From: Gammaproteobacteria bacterium
GTDB lineage: Bacteria > Pseudomonadota > Gammaproteobacteria > Xanthomonadales > Wenzhouxiangellaceae
Direction: 5' to 3'
NCBI GenBank assembly: GCA_021772985.1
Contig: JAJFKX010000020.1
Coordinates: 124,001 to 188,000 of the forward strand
Length of the DNA stretch: 64,000 nt
Both the position numbers and the translations under genes were made by a program. The notes beneath the pieces are model-generated. The model searched no databases, was not told the origin of the DNA, and saw nothing but the letters and a program-made list of their open reading frames with translations. The stretch's first letter is position 1; every line of letters starts with the position of its first letter. Below are positions 16,148-26,015 of the stretch, one piece after another.

Positions 16148-17356
16148 TCACTCAGCTGCTAACTGGCCACGAATTTCCCCAGCTGGGAATGCTTCAGTAT
16201 GGACATTAACGTAGATATTACCATTGCCCATTTCTACAATCAGATCTTGCAAAGATGCACCTGCCAGAGGACCAACCAAACCGCTGGTATCTATGCTGCC
16301 GGTAATCGAGCGCAGCGGCGCATTGATATTTGGCCGATCGATGCCTTCCAGTAAATTCACAACAACCTGACCATTGCTGCCCGCGGGTGCCAGATGCAGA
16401 TGTGCCATGGTCACAACCCGTAAGCCGGCATTGCTGACAATGTTGTTGCGCAACATGACTTCAAAGTCAATCTGGGTACCGTCTTCAGAAACCACAAACT
16501 CAGCGCCACCAACTGCTCTGGTGTCCACCGGTGGAACCTCCTGGGCGCCGGTCAGCGGACCGCTGAATATGCCTGCCAGAGGCTCATCAACCAGATCAAA
16601 ATTAACCCGGATAGCGGTATAGCCGTTGAGTAGGAAATCAGCATTTGAAAAACGCGAATCAGCCAGAATTCCGCCTACGCTGGCAGGCAGGAAACCAATG
16701 GCATCAATGTCTGAACCAAGGGTGCCAATCACACCATTTTCATCAACACCGGTATTCGGCGCGGCCTGACCAAAAAATGCTGTATTGGCTGGAATTTCAT
16801 CATTAACTTCGGTACCTGCATCCAGTGTTTGAGCACCGGTTACAAAGAAATCCTGTGCAATAAACTGGCCGTTGTCATCAAAAATTTGATGTGCTCTTGG
16901 ATTACCGTTGGCAATGCAAAAATCATTGCTGGGGATGATCATCGATGCATATGAAAAATATTGATTGGCCGGGTTATCAGAATCCAGGGTAAATACTTGA
17001 GCAACAACTTCACCTGGTGCAACTGCACCATTGGCGCCAGGAATTGTAGCGTCGACGCCCGAAGGCACCAGTGTTGCAAAGTCAGCTGTGATTGGTCCGG
17101 TATTGCCGTCTTCACACAAACGTTCCATAGCGACAGAACCCGGGATCGGATCATTGGAAGCGGGTGTATTGCCGTCATAAGTATCAAAGCTGGCATCGTG
17201 GAAGCCTACCCAGTAAGGTGTTTGGAAGGTTCCGTTTTGAGGGGCTATGTTTTCAATGGTTACGCGTACCTGGAGCTCTTCGGCTACAGCACTGGCAGAA
17301 AGGCCTGCCAGCATGGCGGCACTAAGTGCAGAAAAAGCGATATTTTTGTATTTCAT
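16148..17356 (-). CDS. Secreted spondin-CHRD two-domain protein
   Basis: I use the ATG at 17356 (MKYKNIAFSALSAAMLAGLS), which has GGAG eight bases upstream; it gives 402 residues with a signal peptide cleaved near AVAEE. Residues about 25-255 resemble a spondin N domain (VRVTIENIAPQNGTFQTPYW, then VGFHDASFDTYD). Residues about 265-402 are a CHRD domain (FSGPLTGAQEVPPVDTRAVG, then MAHLHLAPAGSNGQVVVNL and VNVHTEAFPAGEIRGQL). Both are extracellular beta-rich folds of unclear molecular function in bacteria. The gene has its own terminator and lies upstream of the ECF sigma operon. It could be a target of that sigma factor, since such proteins are frequent ECF neighbours; this is inference. Confidence 0.85.
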   Translation of the reverse strand: MKYKNIAFSALSAAMLAGLSASAVAEELQVRVTIENIAPQNGTFQTPYWVGFHDASFDTYDGNTPASNDPIPGSVAMERLCEDGNTGPITADFATLVPSGVDATIPGANGAVAPGEVVAQVFTLDSDNPANQYFSYASMIIPSNDFCIANGNPRAHQIFDDNGQFIAQDFFVTGAQTLDAGTEVNDEIPANTAFFGQAAPNTGVDENGVIGTLGSDIDAIGFLPASVGGILADSRFSNADFLLNGYTAIRVNFDLVDEPLAGIFSGPLTGAQEVPPVDTRAVGGAEFVVSEDGTQIDFEVMLRNNIVSNAGLRVVTMAHLHLAPAGSNGQVVVNLLEGIDRPNINAPLRSITGSIDTSGLVGPLAGASLQDLIVEMGNGNIYVNVHTEAFPAGEIRGQLAAE

Positions 17357-17409
17357 GATGTACTCCAAAATTAATTAAATTAAAAATCAAGTTGATAAAA
17401 TCGCTTATA

Positions 17410-17437
17410 GGTGATGACTGGCTGAAAAAAGGTTCAA
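17410..17437 (-). promoter_or_regulatory. Candidate promoter of the spondin-CHRD gene
   Basis: Minus-strand TTGAACC, then a T-rich spacer, then CAGTCATCACC lies about 55-80 bases before the start codon. It contains AACC-N12-GTCA, as does the sigma gene upstream region. A sigma-E-like reading (TGAACCT, 15 bases, TCACC) is also possible. No experiment or alignment supports it. Confidence 0.25.
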
Positions 17438-17632
17438 TGGGATGGGTTTTTATTTTAAAAAAGCCGCTGATTGATAATTAAGTTTTGCAAAACAATAAGT
17501 TACAAGGTTAGTGATTTAGAGGAGACTGTTTATTAAGCGTGTTACTGATGCTGGCCTGGGCTGGCCGGCTTATCTTGGCCGGTGAGTGAGGTACACTGAA
17601 TAATCAGCGTGGATGGAGTTAAGAACATCAAT

Positions 17633-18043
17633 ATGAATATTGATAGCAGTAATCGTGTAATCGTATTTGCCTATTGGGTTTTCAGTCTGGCGGCGGTGTT
17701 GTTATTGGTTCAGGCAATCGCAGATGCACTGCCCAAACATGCGGTTGATGCCAGTTGGCTTGCGCACGCCAGGTTTCATGTGGTTACCGGCGCTGCTTTT
17801 CAGGTGACCTGCAGTCTGCTGGTGATATTGATTGTGAGGCTACCGTTTCGTCGGTGTGAAAAATGGAGTTGGTATGCATTGCTGATATATACATTAGGAT
17901 TTGCTGTGCATATCCCGGCGGCTATCTGGCAGGCAAGTGGACCACCGGCAGGCGCCTGGTATCTGATTGCAGGATTATTACTGCTGATGACGCTTTCGCT
18001 GGGACTCTGCTGGCGGCACTTTCATCAGCAACCAGGTCAATAG
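17633..18043 (+). CDS. Small four-helix integral membrane protein
   Basis: The frame opens with GTG at 17609; the ATG at 17633 (MNIDSSNRVIVFAYWVF) is the more ordinary start and gives 136 residues. GGAG lies about 15 bases before the ATG, which is far for a ribosome site, so the start is uncertain. Four hydrophobic segments are visible, for example VFSLAAVLLLVQAIADAL, FQVTCSLLVILIVRL, WYALLIYTLGFAVHIPAAIW and LIAGLLLLMTLSLGL. I recognise no family with certainty; it resembles small uncharacterised membrane proteins. It is convergent with psd, with only 8 bp between the stops. Confidence 0.6.
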   Translation: MNIDSSNRVIVFAYWVFSLAAVLLLVQAIADALPKHAVDASWLAHARFHVVTGAAFQVTCSLLVILIVRLPFRRCEKWSWYALLIYTLGFAVHIPAAIWQASGPPAGAWYLIAGLLLLMTLSLGLCWRHFHQQPGQ

Positions 18044-18051
18044 GCGGGCAG

Positions 18052-18891
18052 TTAAAGCGTCTGGCTGGTTTTTAAAAGACTGGATTCTGGATTGAAAGTT
18101 GCCGGTGACTTAGCGGTTACCACAATCACTGTGGAACCCATCAGGAACCTGCCAAGCTCACTGCCGTGCTGAAAGTTCAACGGTGCCACCGGTATCGGCA
18201 TATCTTGTGCAGCCTGCCTTGAACGGTGTTTAAATCGGCCATGCCATCCAGTGGATATGCTTCCAACCATCATCGCGCCTACCAGAATCACGGCAAATGG
18301 CTGTTTTTGTTTATCCTCGAACCAACACGCCACCCGTTCGTTGCGACAGAACAATCCAGGCAGGTGATTAGCGGTGCCCGGTGACACTGAAAACAACCGG
18401 CCTGGAACATGCGTGCAGCGGGTCAGTTGACCGCTCAATGGCATATGCACCCGATGATAATCACTCGGTGCCAGATAAACCGTGAAGTAATAGCCGTTGG
18501 CAAATATTTCAGCTTCAGCGGTTTGACAGCCGAGCAAACGATGCAAAGGATAGTCAATCCGTTTTGCCTGAAATAAACGCCCATCGGTGACCGGGCCATG
18601 CTCGCTGAGGTTGCCGTCACAAGGGCTGATTAAACCATCGGTTTCCGGTACAGGCCGGGCATCGGGCCGGAGTGCACGAGTAAAAAAATCATTGAAGCTG
18701 GCATAGTCGTGTTTGCTTTTATGTTTTGACTCATCCCAGTTGATTGGATAAGCCTTGCTGAACAGACCTATAAGCAGGTTTTTTACCCACCGTGTACGGC
18801 GCGTCGCCAGCCAGCCGGCTGCACGGGTTAACAGATGTTGGGGCAGAGCACGCTGCAATTGAGCCAGCCACTTATCGATGATGTTCTCCAT
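18052..18891 (-). CDS. psd: Phosphatidylserine decarboxylase
   Basis: This 279-residue protein makes phosphatidylethanolamine from phosphatidylserine at the inner membrane. The proenzyme cuts itself at a Gly-Ser bond to make a pyruvoyl group; the motif reads MGST (residues 251-254) rather than the usual LGST, with Ser253 as the expected pyruvoyl source. The catalytic Asp92 (SPCDGN) and His147 (LAPSDYHRVHMP) are in the normal places for this family. The N-terminal amphipathic part is shortish but complete. The gene starts at ATG 18891 and stands alone, convergent with the small membrane protein gene. Confidence 0.95.
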   Translation of the reverse strand: MENIIDKWLAQLQRALPQHLLTRAAGWLATRRTRWVKNLLIGLFSKAYPINWDESKHKSKHDYASFNDFFTRALRPDARPVPETDGLISPCDGNLSEHGPVTDGRLFQAKRIDYPLHRLLGCQTAEAEIFANGYYFTVYLAPSDYHRVHMPLSGQLTRCTHVPGRLFSVSPGTANHLPGLFCRNERVACWFEDKQKQPFAVILVGAMMVGSISTGWHGRFKHRSRQAAQDMPIPVAPLNFQHGSELGRFLMGSTVIVVTAKSPATFNPESSLLKTSQTL

Positions 18892-19106
18892 TTAGGTACT
18901 TAGTGGCATAGCATACCGGTATAATTGCGGGTTGCTCCAGCAGTAATCAGAATATTTTTCTAAAGCGGACCATGAATGAAACAGTGACACATGATTATCA
19001 ATGGTTTAAGTGAGCTGATGATATTTAATTCGCAAATAAATTTGGCCTTATTCGGTGTTAGAAAAAAATCATAAATCGTTAGTGAATTATCCGGGTTGAT
19101 TTTATA

Positions 19107-20030
19107 TTGAACACAGATCACCACATCACTGAAGTATTGCGACAGGCCGGCAGCCGGCTGGACACAGCTGGTGTATGTTTCGGGCATGGTACTGATAATG
19201 CTGTTGATGAGGCATTTTGGCTAATCTGCCATGCGCTGGATTTGCCGGTACATGAGCCGCTGCCTGATATTGTTTTGGATACTACCCAGCAACAGCGAGT
19301 TTTCGATTTAATTGAGCAGCGCATCAATTCACGTAAACCAGCCGCTTATCTGACTGGATCAACCTGGTTTGCCGGTTTATCTTTCAACGTGACAACAGAT
19401 GTGTTGGTGCCTCGTTCGCCGTTGGCGGAGCTGATTGAAAATCAGTTCCAGCCCTGGCTGGATGCAGACCGGGTAAACAGTTTGCTTGATATAGGTACCG
19501 GCAGTGGTTGCATTGCGATAGCTTGCGCATATTACATGCCGGAATGTCAGGTAACCGGCAGTGATGTTTCACCACAGGCGTTACAGTTGGCAAGTGAAAA
19601 TGCCTGCAGGCACCAGTTGGCCGGGCGCTGCAAATGGGTTGAGTCTGATCTGTTCGCAGGTTTGCAAGGCCAATCATTTGACCTGATTATCAGCAACCCG
19701 CCTTATGTGCCGGACGCACGGCGGCAGACGCTGGCCAACGAATATTTGGCAGAGCCTGATTTAGGTTTGTACAGCGGTACGGATGGCCTGGATCATGCCG
19801 CCGGAATATTGCTTCAGGCTAGCAGCCATTTGTTGCCGGATGGTCTGCTGATTCTTGAAATTGGCGAAAGTGCCGAGAGGTTGCAGACACAATTGCCGAT
19901 GATTGCATTCATTTGGCCGGAATTCGAGCATGGCGGAGATGGTGTTTTAATTGCCGACAGGCAATTATTGCAATCCCATCAACATGATATAACACAGTGG
20001 TATCAACACAGGATGACTAATGGGCAGTAA
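19107..20030 (+). CDS. prmB: Ribosomal protein L3 glutamine N5-methyltransferase
   Basis: PrmB methylates the side-chain amide of a glutamine in ribosomal protein L3, using S-adenosylmethionine. The 307-residue protein shows motif [17 protein letters not shown] (residues 126-141) and the amide-methylating signature NPPY at 197-200 ([11 protein letters not shown]). [13 protein letters not shown] (98-110) is the characteristic PrmB rather than PrmC segment (PRSPxAELI). The start is TTG at 19107; no in-frame ATG preserves the N-terminal helical domain, so TTG is probably right. The last 11 bp overlap aroC, the classic prmB-aroC pairing of gammaproteobacteria. Confidence 0.93.
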   Translation: MNTDHHITEVLRQAGSRLDTAGVCFGHGTDNAVDEAFWLICHALDLPVHEPLPDIVLDTTQQQRVFDLIEQRINSRKPAAYLTGSTWFAGLSFNVTTDVLVPRSPLAELIENQFQPWLDADRVNSLLDIGTGSGCIAIACAYYMPECQVTGSDVSPQALQLASENACRHQLAGRCKWVESDLFAGLQGQSFDLIISNPPYVPDARRQTLANEYLAEPDLGLYSGTDGLDHAAGILLQASSHLLPDGLLILEIGESAERLQTQLPMIAFIWPEFEHGGDGVLIADRQLLQSHQHDITQWYQHRMTNGQ

Positions 20031-21114
20031 CACTTTCGGCAAACTTTTTTCAGTGACCACATTTGGTGAAAGCCACGGGCCGGCAATCGGTTGTGTGATC
20101 GATGGCTGCCCGCCTGGTTTGTCCATTATCGCCACTGAAATCGAAGCTGAACTGGAGCGCCGCGCCACTGGCCGCTCCCGGCATACCTCTCAGCGTAAAG
20201 AAGCGGATGCAGTGGAAATCCTGTCCGGTGTGTTTGACGACGTCAGTACCGGTACTCCGATTGCATTGCTGATCAGAAATACCGATGCGCGCAGCAAGGA
20301 TTACAGCAAAATTGCCAACCAGTTCAGGCCCGGCCATGCAGACTGGACTTATCATAAAAAATACGGAATTCGAGATTATCGGGGTGGTGGGCGCTCATCA
20401 GCACGCGAGACCACCATGCGGGTTGCGGCAGGCGCCATTGCCAAACGTTATCTGCGCGAACAGCTGAATATTGAAATCCGTGGCTGGTTGGCACAATTAG
20501 GACCATTACGCACCGACGCTGCGCTCTGTGATTTATCCATAGTTGATGACAATCCGTTTTTTTGCCCGGATCCGGATAAAGTTGCAGAACTGGAACAGTT
20601 CATGGATGGTTTGCGAAAAAGCGGTGATTCTGTTGGTGCCCGTGTCAATGTGTGTGCCAGCAATGTTCCAGCAGGGCTGGGTGAGCCGGTGTATGGCAAA
20701 CTGGATGTGGATATCGCCGCTGCAATGATGAGCATTAATGCGGTTAAGGGTGTGGAAATAGGCGCGGGATTTGACTCAATCAGTCAACCGGGCACTGAAC
20801 ACCGTGACGAAATTACACCTGAAGGTTTTTTGAGTAACCATGCCGGTGGCATATTGGGTGGTATCAGCAGTGGCCAGAATATTTTGGCCAGCATCGCATT
20901 CAAACCCACGTCCAGTTTACGCCTGCCTGGACAAACCATTGATATTGAAGGAAAACCTACAGAAATTATTACGACCGGCCGACATGATCCCTGTGTTGGA
21001 ATCAGAGCAACGCCGATTGTTGAAGCGATGTTGGCGATGGTATTAATGGATCATTATTTAAGACAGCGTGCGCAATGTGGTGATGTTGGTATAATCTCAC
21101 CTATAATCAAATAG
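20020..21114 (+). CDS. aroC: Chorismate synthase
   Basis: AroC converts 5-enolpyruvylshikimate-3-phosphate to chorismate, the branch point to aromatic amino acids, folate and quinones, and needs reduced FMN. The 364-residue protein has all family signatures: [20 protein letters not shown] near the N-terminus, [20 protein letters not shown] (about 105-124) and [17 protein letters not shown]. The start ATG at 20020 lies within the end of prmB, so translation is probably coupled. Chorismate made here feeds the trpFBA genes 6 kb downstream. Confidence 0.97.
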   Translation: MGSNTFGKLFSVTTFGESHGPAIGCVIDGCPPGLSIIATEIEAELERRATGRSRHTSQRKEADAVEILSGVFDDVSTGTPIALLIRNTDARSKDYSKIANQFRPGHADWTYHKKYGIRDYRGGGRSSARETTMRVAAGAIAKRYLREQLNIEIRGWLAQLGPLRTDAALCDLSIVDDNPFFCPDPDKVAELEQFMDGLRKSGDSVGARVNVCASNVPAGLGEPVYGKLDVDIAAAMMSINAVKGVEIGAGFDSISQPGTEHRDEITPEGFLSNHAGGILGGISSGQNILASIAFKPTSSLRLPGQTIDIEGKPTEIITTGRHDPCVGIRATPIVEAMLAMVLMDHYLRQRAQCGDVGIISPIIK

Positions 21115-21180
21115 ATAGTATGGGAAGTTCAACATAAATCTCAGCTATTGATTGGCTTTGTAAAAACAGGTAAATATTGC

Positions 21181-22260
21181 ATGAGCGAAGCTTCGCGAAC
21201 AGGACAAGGGTTAAGCATTGCCGTGGTTGGCGCTACCGGATTGGTGGGTGAAACCATGCTTGAAATCCTGGCACAACGAAAGTTTCCGGCAGCAGCTATC
21301 CATGCGCTGGCCAGTGCACGTTCACTTGGACGCACGGTTGAATACGGGCATCGTACTCTGGCAGTGGATGATCTTGCCGATTTTGATTTTTCCCAGGTTG
21401 ATATCGCACTGTTTTCGGCCGGTGGCAGTGTTGCCCGCGAATACGCACCGCAGGCTGCAGGTGCGGGTTGCATAGTGATCGATAACTCATCATGTTTTCG
21501 CTATCAGGATGATATTCCACTGATCGTGCCGGAAATTAATGGGGCGTTGTTGGACAACATTCCCGCAGGCCAGGGCGCTATTATCGCCAACCCTAATTGC
21601 TCAACCATTCAAATGGTGCTGGCTTTGCAGGGTATTCAAAGCCTGGTTGGTATTGATCGAATTAACGTAGCAACTTATCAGTCAGTATCGGGAGCCGGTC
21701 GCAGCAAACTTGAATCGATGGCCAGACAAACTGCCAGCCGGATATCGCTTAAGCCGCTGGATAACGAGCAACCGGGTGAGCTTATTGCTTTTAATGTGCA
21801 ACCACAAATTGATGAGCTGCAGGAAAACGGTTACTCCCGGGAAGAAATGAAAATGCTGTGGGAAACCCGCAAAATATTTGCCGATGAGCAGATTATGGTG
21901 AATGCGACATGTGTTCGGGTTCCGGTATTTTTTGGTCATGCCATGGCCGTACATATCGAAACCCGGCAGCCGATTGAGCTGGAGCAAGCAGCCAGGCAAA
22001 TCGAGCAGACAGCGGGTGTGCGTTTTACCCGGGCGGATGTTGATTGGCCAACGCCGGTAACCCACGCGGCCGGTAAGGATGAAGTTTTTGTTGCCCGTTT
22101 AAGAAAAGACCTCAGCCATCCCAATGGGATCAACTTATGGGTGGTTGCTGATAATATCCGCAAGGGCGCCGCCCTGAATGCGGTACAAATTGCAGAACAA
22201 TTGCTGGAGCGTGGCAAATGTATTGCCAAACCCGCGACCTCGGTCGGCACAGCCGCCTGA
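21181..22260 (+). CDS. asd: Aspartate-semialdehyde dehydrogenase
   Basis: The ATG at 21181 (MSEASRTGQGLSIAVVGATG) gives 359 residues; the frame is open 11 codons further up to a TTG, which I reject. The enzyme reduces aspartyl phosphate with NADPH in the pathway to lysine, threonine, methionine and diaminopimelate. The nucleotide-binding VVGATGLVGETMLEIL, active-site Cys near 140 (NPNCSTIQM) and SVSGAGRSKLESM segment are clear. AGG about 12 bases before the ATG is a modest ribosome site. It heads the asd-fimV-truA cluster, the same order as in Pseudomonas. The bifunctional thrA gene at 42.5 kb supplies the preceding and following pathway steps. Confidence 0.93.
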   Translation: MSEASRTGQGLSIAVVGATGLVGETMLEILAQRKFPAAAIHALASARSLGRTVEYGHRTLAVDDLADFDFSQVDIALFSAGGSVAREYAPQAAGAGCIVIDNSSCFRYQDDIPLIVPEINGALLDNIPAGQGAIIANPNCSTIQMVLALQGIQSLVGIDRINVATYQSVSGAGRSKLESMARQTASRISLKPLDNEQPGELIAFNVQPQIDELQENGYSREEMKMLWETRKIFADEQIMVNATCVRVPVFFGHAMAVHIETRQPIELEQAARQIEQTAGVRFTRADVDWPTPVTHAAGKDEVFVARLRKDLSHPNGINLWVVADNIRKGAALNAVQIAEQLLERGKCIAKPATSVGTAA

Positions 22261-22292
22261 TAGATACACTGACCAGATTCAGAGAACAGTTC

Positions 22293-25169
22293 ATGAAACC
22301 AATATTTTGGATTAAACCTAATCGCTTGCAACGCTTGCCCAAAGCCTTTGTTTGGGCCTGTGTGCTGGGACTGATGCTGTCATCATCGGTTTGGGCGGTT
22401 GATCTGGGTGCGCCAAGTATCCGTTCATTCTTGGGGCAGCCGCTGGACGTGCGTATTGCAGTAATCGATGGGAACGATGAAAACATGCAAGGCGCACTGG
22501 TTAGTCTGGCGCCGGTATCCGAGTGGGTGCGTTCCGGCGTTAATCTGTTGCCTGACAACTTGACACTGCAAGTCAGCTTTGTGAAGGAAGATGAGGATAT
22601 CTTTGTGGCGTTGCGTTCACAGCAATCGGTTCGCGAGCCGGTTTTGCAGGTGCTGTTGAATTTCCAGATAACCGGGCAGCAGGTCAGCAGCAAACCGTTT
22701 ATCCTGTTTCTTGATCCACGTCCTCAGGCAGGTACCAGAGCACGCAATATCAGCTCCAGCCGGGCGGTATTCAGCCGCCAGGAGCAGCGAGCTGAGCAAG
22801 CCCGGGCTACTGAGGATGCGCCCGCATCTGTACTCAGATCGCCGACGCCGGCAATCCCTGATAATCGCATTAACCTGGAGGCCAACCAGTATGGCCCGGT
22901 ACGTGAAGGTGAAACACTGTGGAGTATAGCTGAGCGTATTTCCCGTGAAGTTGAGTTTACCCCGCAGCAAATATTACTGGCCTTGCAACAGGCCAACCCC
23001 AATGCGCTGGAGAACCCGGATAATGTCAATACGCTGCGTAGCGGTGTCACCCTGAATTTACCGGACCCAAGTACCTTAGCGCGCACCGATCGTGAGCAGG
23101 CATTGGTGCTGATTGAGGAACAAAACCGCCAATGGCAGGCCTCCGGTCGGGGCGCCAGGCTTGAACTGCTGCGTGGCGGAGAAGATGTGAAGCTGGGCAT
23201 TAGTGGTGGTGGAGACAATGTATTGGCTTTGCGTGTATCGCGTCTGGAAGAAGAGTTAATTACTAGCAGACGTGAAAACCAGGCATTGCGTGAACAGGTT
23301 GGGCAGCTTGAACAAACCCTGGTTGAGCGTGAATCAGAAATTTCATTAGGCAATAGTACCCTGGCTGACCTGCAGCAGCAGCTTGAAGCTGAGCGCGACT
23401 GGCAATCCAGTGACTTGAAGGATGACAGCCTGGCTGATCCTTTGGCTGACAATACGGCAGTTGGTGACGAATCCATTGGCGACTCATTGTTTGACCAGCC
23501 AGCAGATATCGGTTCTGATGATACTGCCGATTCAGGGCAAACCGAAGCAGTTCAAAGCCCTGCTGATGACACAGTTGATAATAATCTTCAGTCGGATGCG
23601 CAACAGTCACAGGCTACACCGATTGCTCAGACCTCTCCGGCCAACAACGGGTCACGCTGGTCATGGCCGATATGGGAAAGTGCGGGCTGGAATGATTTAC
23701 AGGAAAACTATCCATGGTTGCCAAAAGGCGAGACTGGATTTGCATTATTGGTATTTGTGTTGCTGCTGATAGTGGTATTACCTCTGATTCTATGGTTTTT
23801 ATTGCGCGGTAATCGCGATAAGCCAGTTGCCGATTCAGAAGATTTGCTGGATCGCCTTGTAACCCAAAGTGCATCTCGCAGGGCCACTCTGCAAGAGCAA
23901 CGCATGGCTGATCAATCACTGGCAGGTAAGCTTGGCAGTACCGATGCTGAAAGTATCAGTGAAGATACGCCTGTAGATACGAGTTCAGCAGATGACAATA
24001 ATGCTGATACAACCGAGGATCAGTTGGATGCCGGTTCTATTTTTGCCGCTGAACCATTCGCTGAGGAACAATCAGCACTTAACGGGCAAGATGAAGAAGC
24101 TGAATTGAAGCCGGAAATTGTTGAAGGAATTGATTGGGAATCAGAATCGGACTCAGACTCAGATTCAAACCTCACTGAAGAGGCATTGGCAGCAATGGAT
24201 GTTGATCGGGTTGAGCAGCAGCCAACAGGTCAATTGGAGACTGAAAGTCAATTTGATCAGGCAGCTACTGATGAAGCGCTGCTTAAACCGTTTAGCTTGT
24301 CCGGCACTGAAACCGATTCAAGTGAAGCGACACCAGAGCAGCACGCTGAAGTAGAACTGCTGGTAGATGAGCATGAACTGAATGACAGCCAGGACCTGGA
24401 AGCAGCGTTAGACGAGGTTCTGGATCAGGATGAGCAATCCGGTGACTTGCCGGAGACAGGCGTTGAGCAGATAACTGGTGATGATCAACTGCCTGACTTG
24501 GGTGATTTTGAGCTCGATGATGAATTAACCACCGGTTTGGCCGATGATCTGGAATTGGCTGCGCCCCCGGCCGACAATCAGAATGACTTCATGCTGGCCC
24601 CCAATGAATTGGATCAAGCCTGGTCTGACAAGGGGCAAACAGCTGGAGCGGAAGCTTCGGAAACGGACCCATTGGATGCTGATCCAGCTGCTGTCACTGC
24701 TGAGCTGGAAGACGACCTGGAGTATCTGGAACTGGACGATAGCCTGGCTGAAGATCTGCAATTGGAAGATCTACAGGAAACCGGTATTGATGAATCAGTT
24801 GACAGCAGTTTGGTGGCAGCTGAAAACGATCCGGGCACAGCTGAATCCGGCCTGTCTGGGCGGGTAGCTTACCCAGCCAAAACAGACAACCAGACAGAGC
24901 AGGAACAGTTCCTTGATAATCCATTTTCAGATGGCAGCGAGCCTGGACAGCAAGCGGTTGCTATTGATGATATGGATGAATTCGGTGAACCAGTGCAATC
25001 TTCGTTATACGGTGATGACAGCATTGATGTAAAACTGGATTTGGCGCGTGCCTATCTGGCGATGGGTGACCGTGAAGCCATGCTAACCATTTTGGAAGAA
25101 ATTGGTGAGGCAGGCAGCGAACAGCAACGCAATGAAGTTCAAAACATGCGCAATCAATTATCCAGCTGA
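22293..25169 (+). CDS. fimV: FimV-like polar pilus assembly / hub protein
   Basis: The ATG at 22293 gives 958 residues and opens with a long signal sequence (AFVWACVLGLMLSSSVWA). After a periplasmic domain comes a LysM peptidoglycan-binding domain at about 200-265 (QYGPVREGETLWSIAERI, then LLALQQANPNAL). A coiled coil follows (about 315-370), a transmembrane segment near 485-503 (ALLVFVLLLIVVLPLILWFL), a long very acidic low-complexity cytoplasmic region, and the conserved FimV C-terminal TPR-like motif (IDVKLDLARAYLAMGDREAM). FimV localises type IV pili and twitching components at the pole in Pseudomonas. The neighbours asd and truA are the conserved ones. It sits between housekeeping genes and is probably co-transcribed with truA. 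Confidence 0.93.
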   Translation: MKPIFWIKPNRLQRLPKAFVWACVLGLMLSSSVWAVDLGAPSIRSFLGQPLDVRIAVIDGNDENMQGALVSLAPVSEWVRSGVNLLPDNLTLQVSFVKEDEDIFVALRSQQSVREPVLQVLLNFQITGQQVSSKPFILFLDPRPQAGTRARNISSSRAVFSRQEQRAEQARATEDAPASVLRSPTPAIPDNRINLEANQYGPVREGETLWSIAERISREVEFTPQQILLALQQANPNALENPDNVNTLRSGVTLNLPDPSTLARTDREQALVLIEEQNRQWQASGRGARLELLRGGEDVKLGISGGGDNVLALRVSRLEEELITSRRENQALREQVGQLEQTLVERESEISLGNSTLADLQQQLEAERDWQSSDLKDDSLADPLADNTAVGDESIGDSLFDQPADIGSDDTADSGQTEAVQSPADDTVDNNLQSDAQQSQATPIAQTSPANNGSRWSWPIWESAGWNDLQENYPWLPKGETGFALLVFVLLLIVVLPLILWFLLRGNRDKPVADSEDLLDRLVTQSASRRATLQEQRMADQSLAGKLGSTDAESISEDTPVDTSSADDNNADTTEDQLDAGSIFAAEPFAEEQSALNGQDEEAELKPEIVEGIDWESESDSDSDSNLTEEALAAMDVDRVEQQPTGQLETESQFDQAATDEALLKPFSLSGTETDSSEATPEQHAEVELLVDEHELNDSQDLEAALDEVLDQDEQSGDLPETGVEQITGDDQLPDLGDFELDDELTTGLADDLELAAPPADNQNDFMLAPNELDQAWSDKGQTAGAEASETDPLDADPAAVTAELEDDLEYLELDDSLAEDLQLEDLQETGIDESVDSSLVAAENDPGTAESGLSGRVAYPAKTDNQTEQEQFLDNPFSDGSEPGQQAVAIDDMDEFGEPVQSSLYGDDSIDVKLDLARAYLAMGDREAMLTILEEIGEAGSEQQRNEVQNMRNQLSS

Positions 25170-25193
25170 TGAAAGACATCTGATAAAGCTCTG

Positions 25194-25973
25194 ATGCGCT
25201 ATGTATTGGCGATTGAATATGATGGCAGTCATTTTTATGGTTGGCAGCGCCAACGCCAGTCACCGACAGTACAACAGGTATTGGAACAGGCCTTGGCTAA
25301 GGTTGCCGATCATCCCTGTCAAACGTATGCTGCCGGACGGACTGATACCGGTGTCCATGCGCTTGCGCAAATAGTGCATTTTGACAGTGATGCTGACCGT
25401 AGTGAACGCTCCTGGGTATTGGGCATAAACGCCAACCTGCCGCCGGCCGCGGCGGTGTTGTGGGTCAAACCGGTAAGCGAAGATTTCCACGCTCGTTTTA
25501 GCGCCATATCGCGCGGTTATCAATACCGAATATGCAATCGCAGGGTAAGGCCGGCATTACAACGCAACTACAGTGCATGGTGTCATCGACCGTTAGATGC
25601 CGACAGCATGCACAGTGCCGCACAGTGCTTGACCGGAGAACACGATTTCAGTGGTTTTAGGGCCAGTGGCTGCCAGTCAAAATCTGCACAACGTGAAATT
25701 GAATTGATTCATGTACACCGGGAGCAGGATTGGGTGATATTGCAAATACAGGCGAACGCTTTTCTCTACCACATGGTCAGAAATATTGCTGGAAGCTTAT
25801 TGGAAGTTGGTAGGGGTGATCGCGACCAGGCATGGTTATTGGAAGTTTTGATCGCCAAAGATCGAACGCTTGCTGGAGCTACTGCGCCCGCTGCTGGATT
25901 GTATTTTATGACCGCCGCTTACCCTCGGCACTTTGGTATCGATAACCATCATGCAGCGGCCACTGTTGAGTAA
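25194..25973 (+). CDS. truA: tRNA pseudouridine synthase A
   Basis: TruA makes pseudouridine at positions 38-40 of the tRNA anticodon arm. The 259-residue protein has the catalytic aspartate at residue 51 in AAGRTDTGVHA, the starting strand RYVLAIEYDGSHFYGWQRQ and the late motif FLYHMVRNIAGSLLEVGRG. It begins with ATG 25 bp after fimV. It lies in the same orientation as trpF, which follows after 42 bp, as in Pseudomonas. Confidence 0.96.
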   Translation: MRYVLAIEYDGSHFYGWQRQRQSPTVQQVLEQALAKVADHPCQTYAAGRTDTGVHALAQIVHFDSDADRSERSWVLGINANLPPAAAVLWVKPVSEDFHARFSAISRGYQYRICNRRVRPALQRNYSAWCHRPLDADSMHSAAQCLTGEHDFSGFRASGCQSKSAQREIELIHVHREQDWVILQIQANAFLYHMVRNIAGSLLEVGRGDRDQAWLLEVLIAKDRTLAGATAPAAGLYFMTAAYPRHFGIDNHHAAATVE

Positions 25974-26015
25974 TTCAGATTTCAGTATCAGAAAATAGCA
26001 AGATAAAATCTGTTT

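Noticed and set aside
22724-23476. 250-residue minus-strand ORF inside fimV
   Set aside because: Serine- and arginine-rich antisense shadow of fimV caused by codon composition.
24150-24175. Ser-Asp run in fimV (SDSDSDS) as a possible repeat artefact
   Set aside because: Acidic low-complexity sequence is normal in the cytoplasmic region of FimV and the frame is intact.
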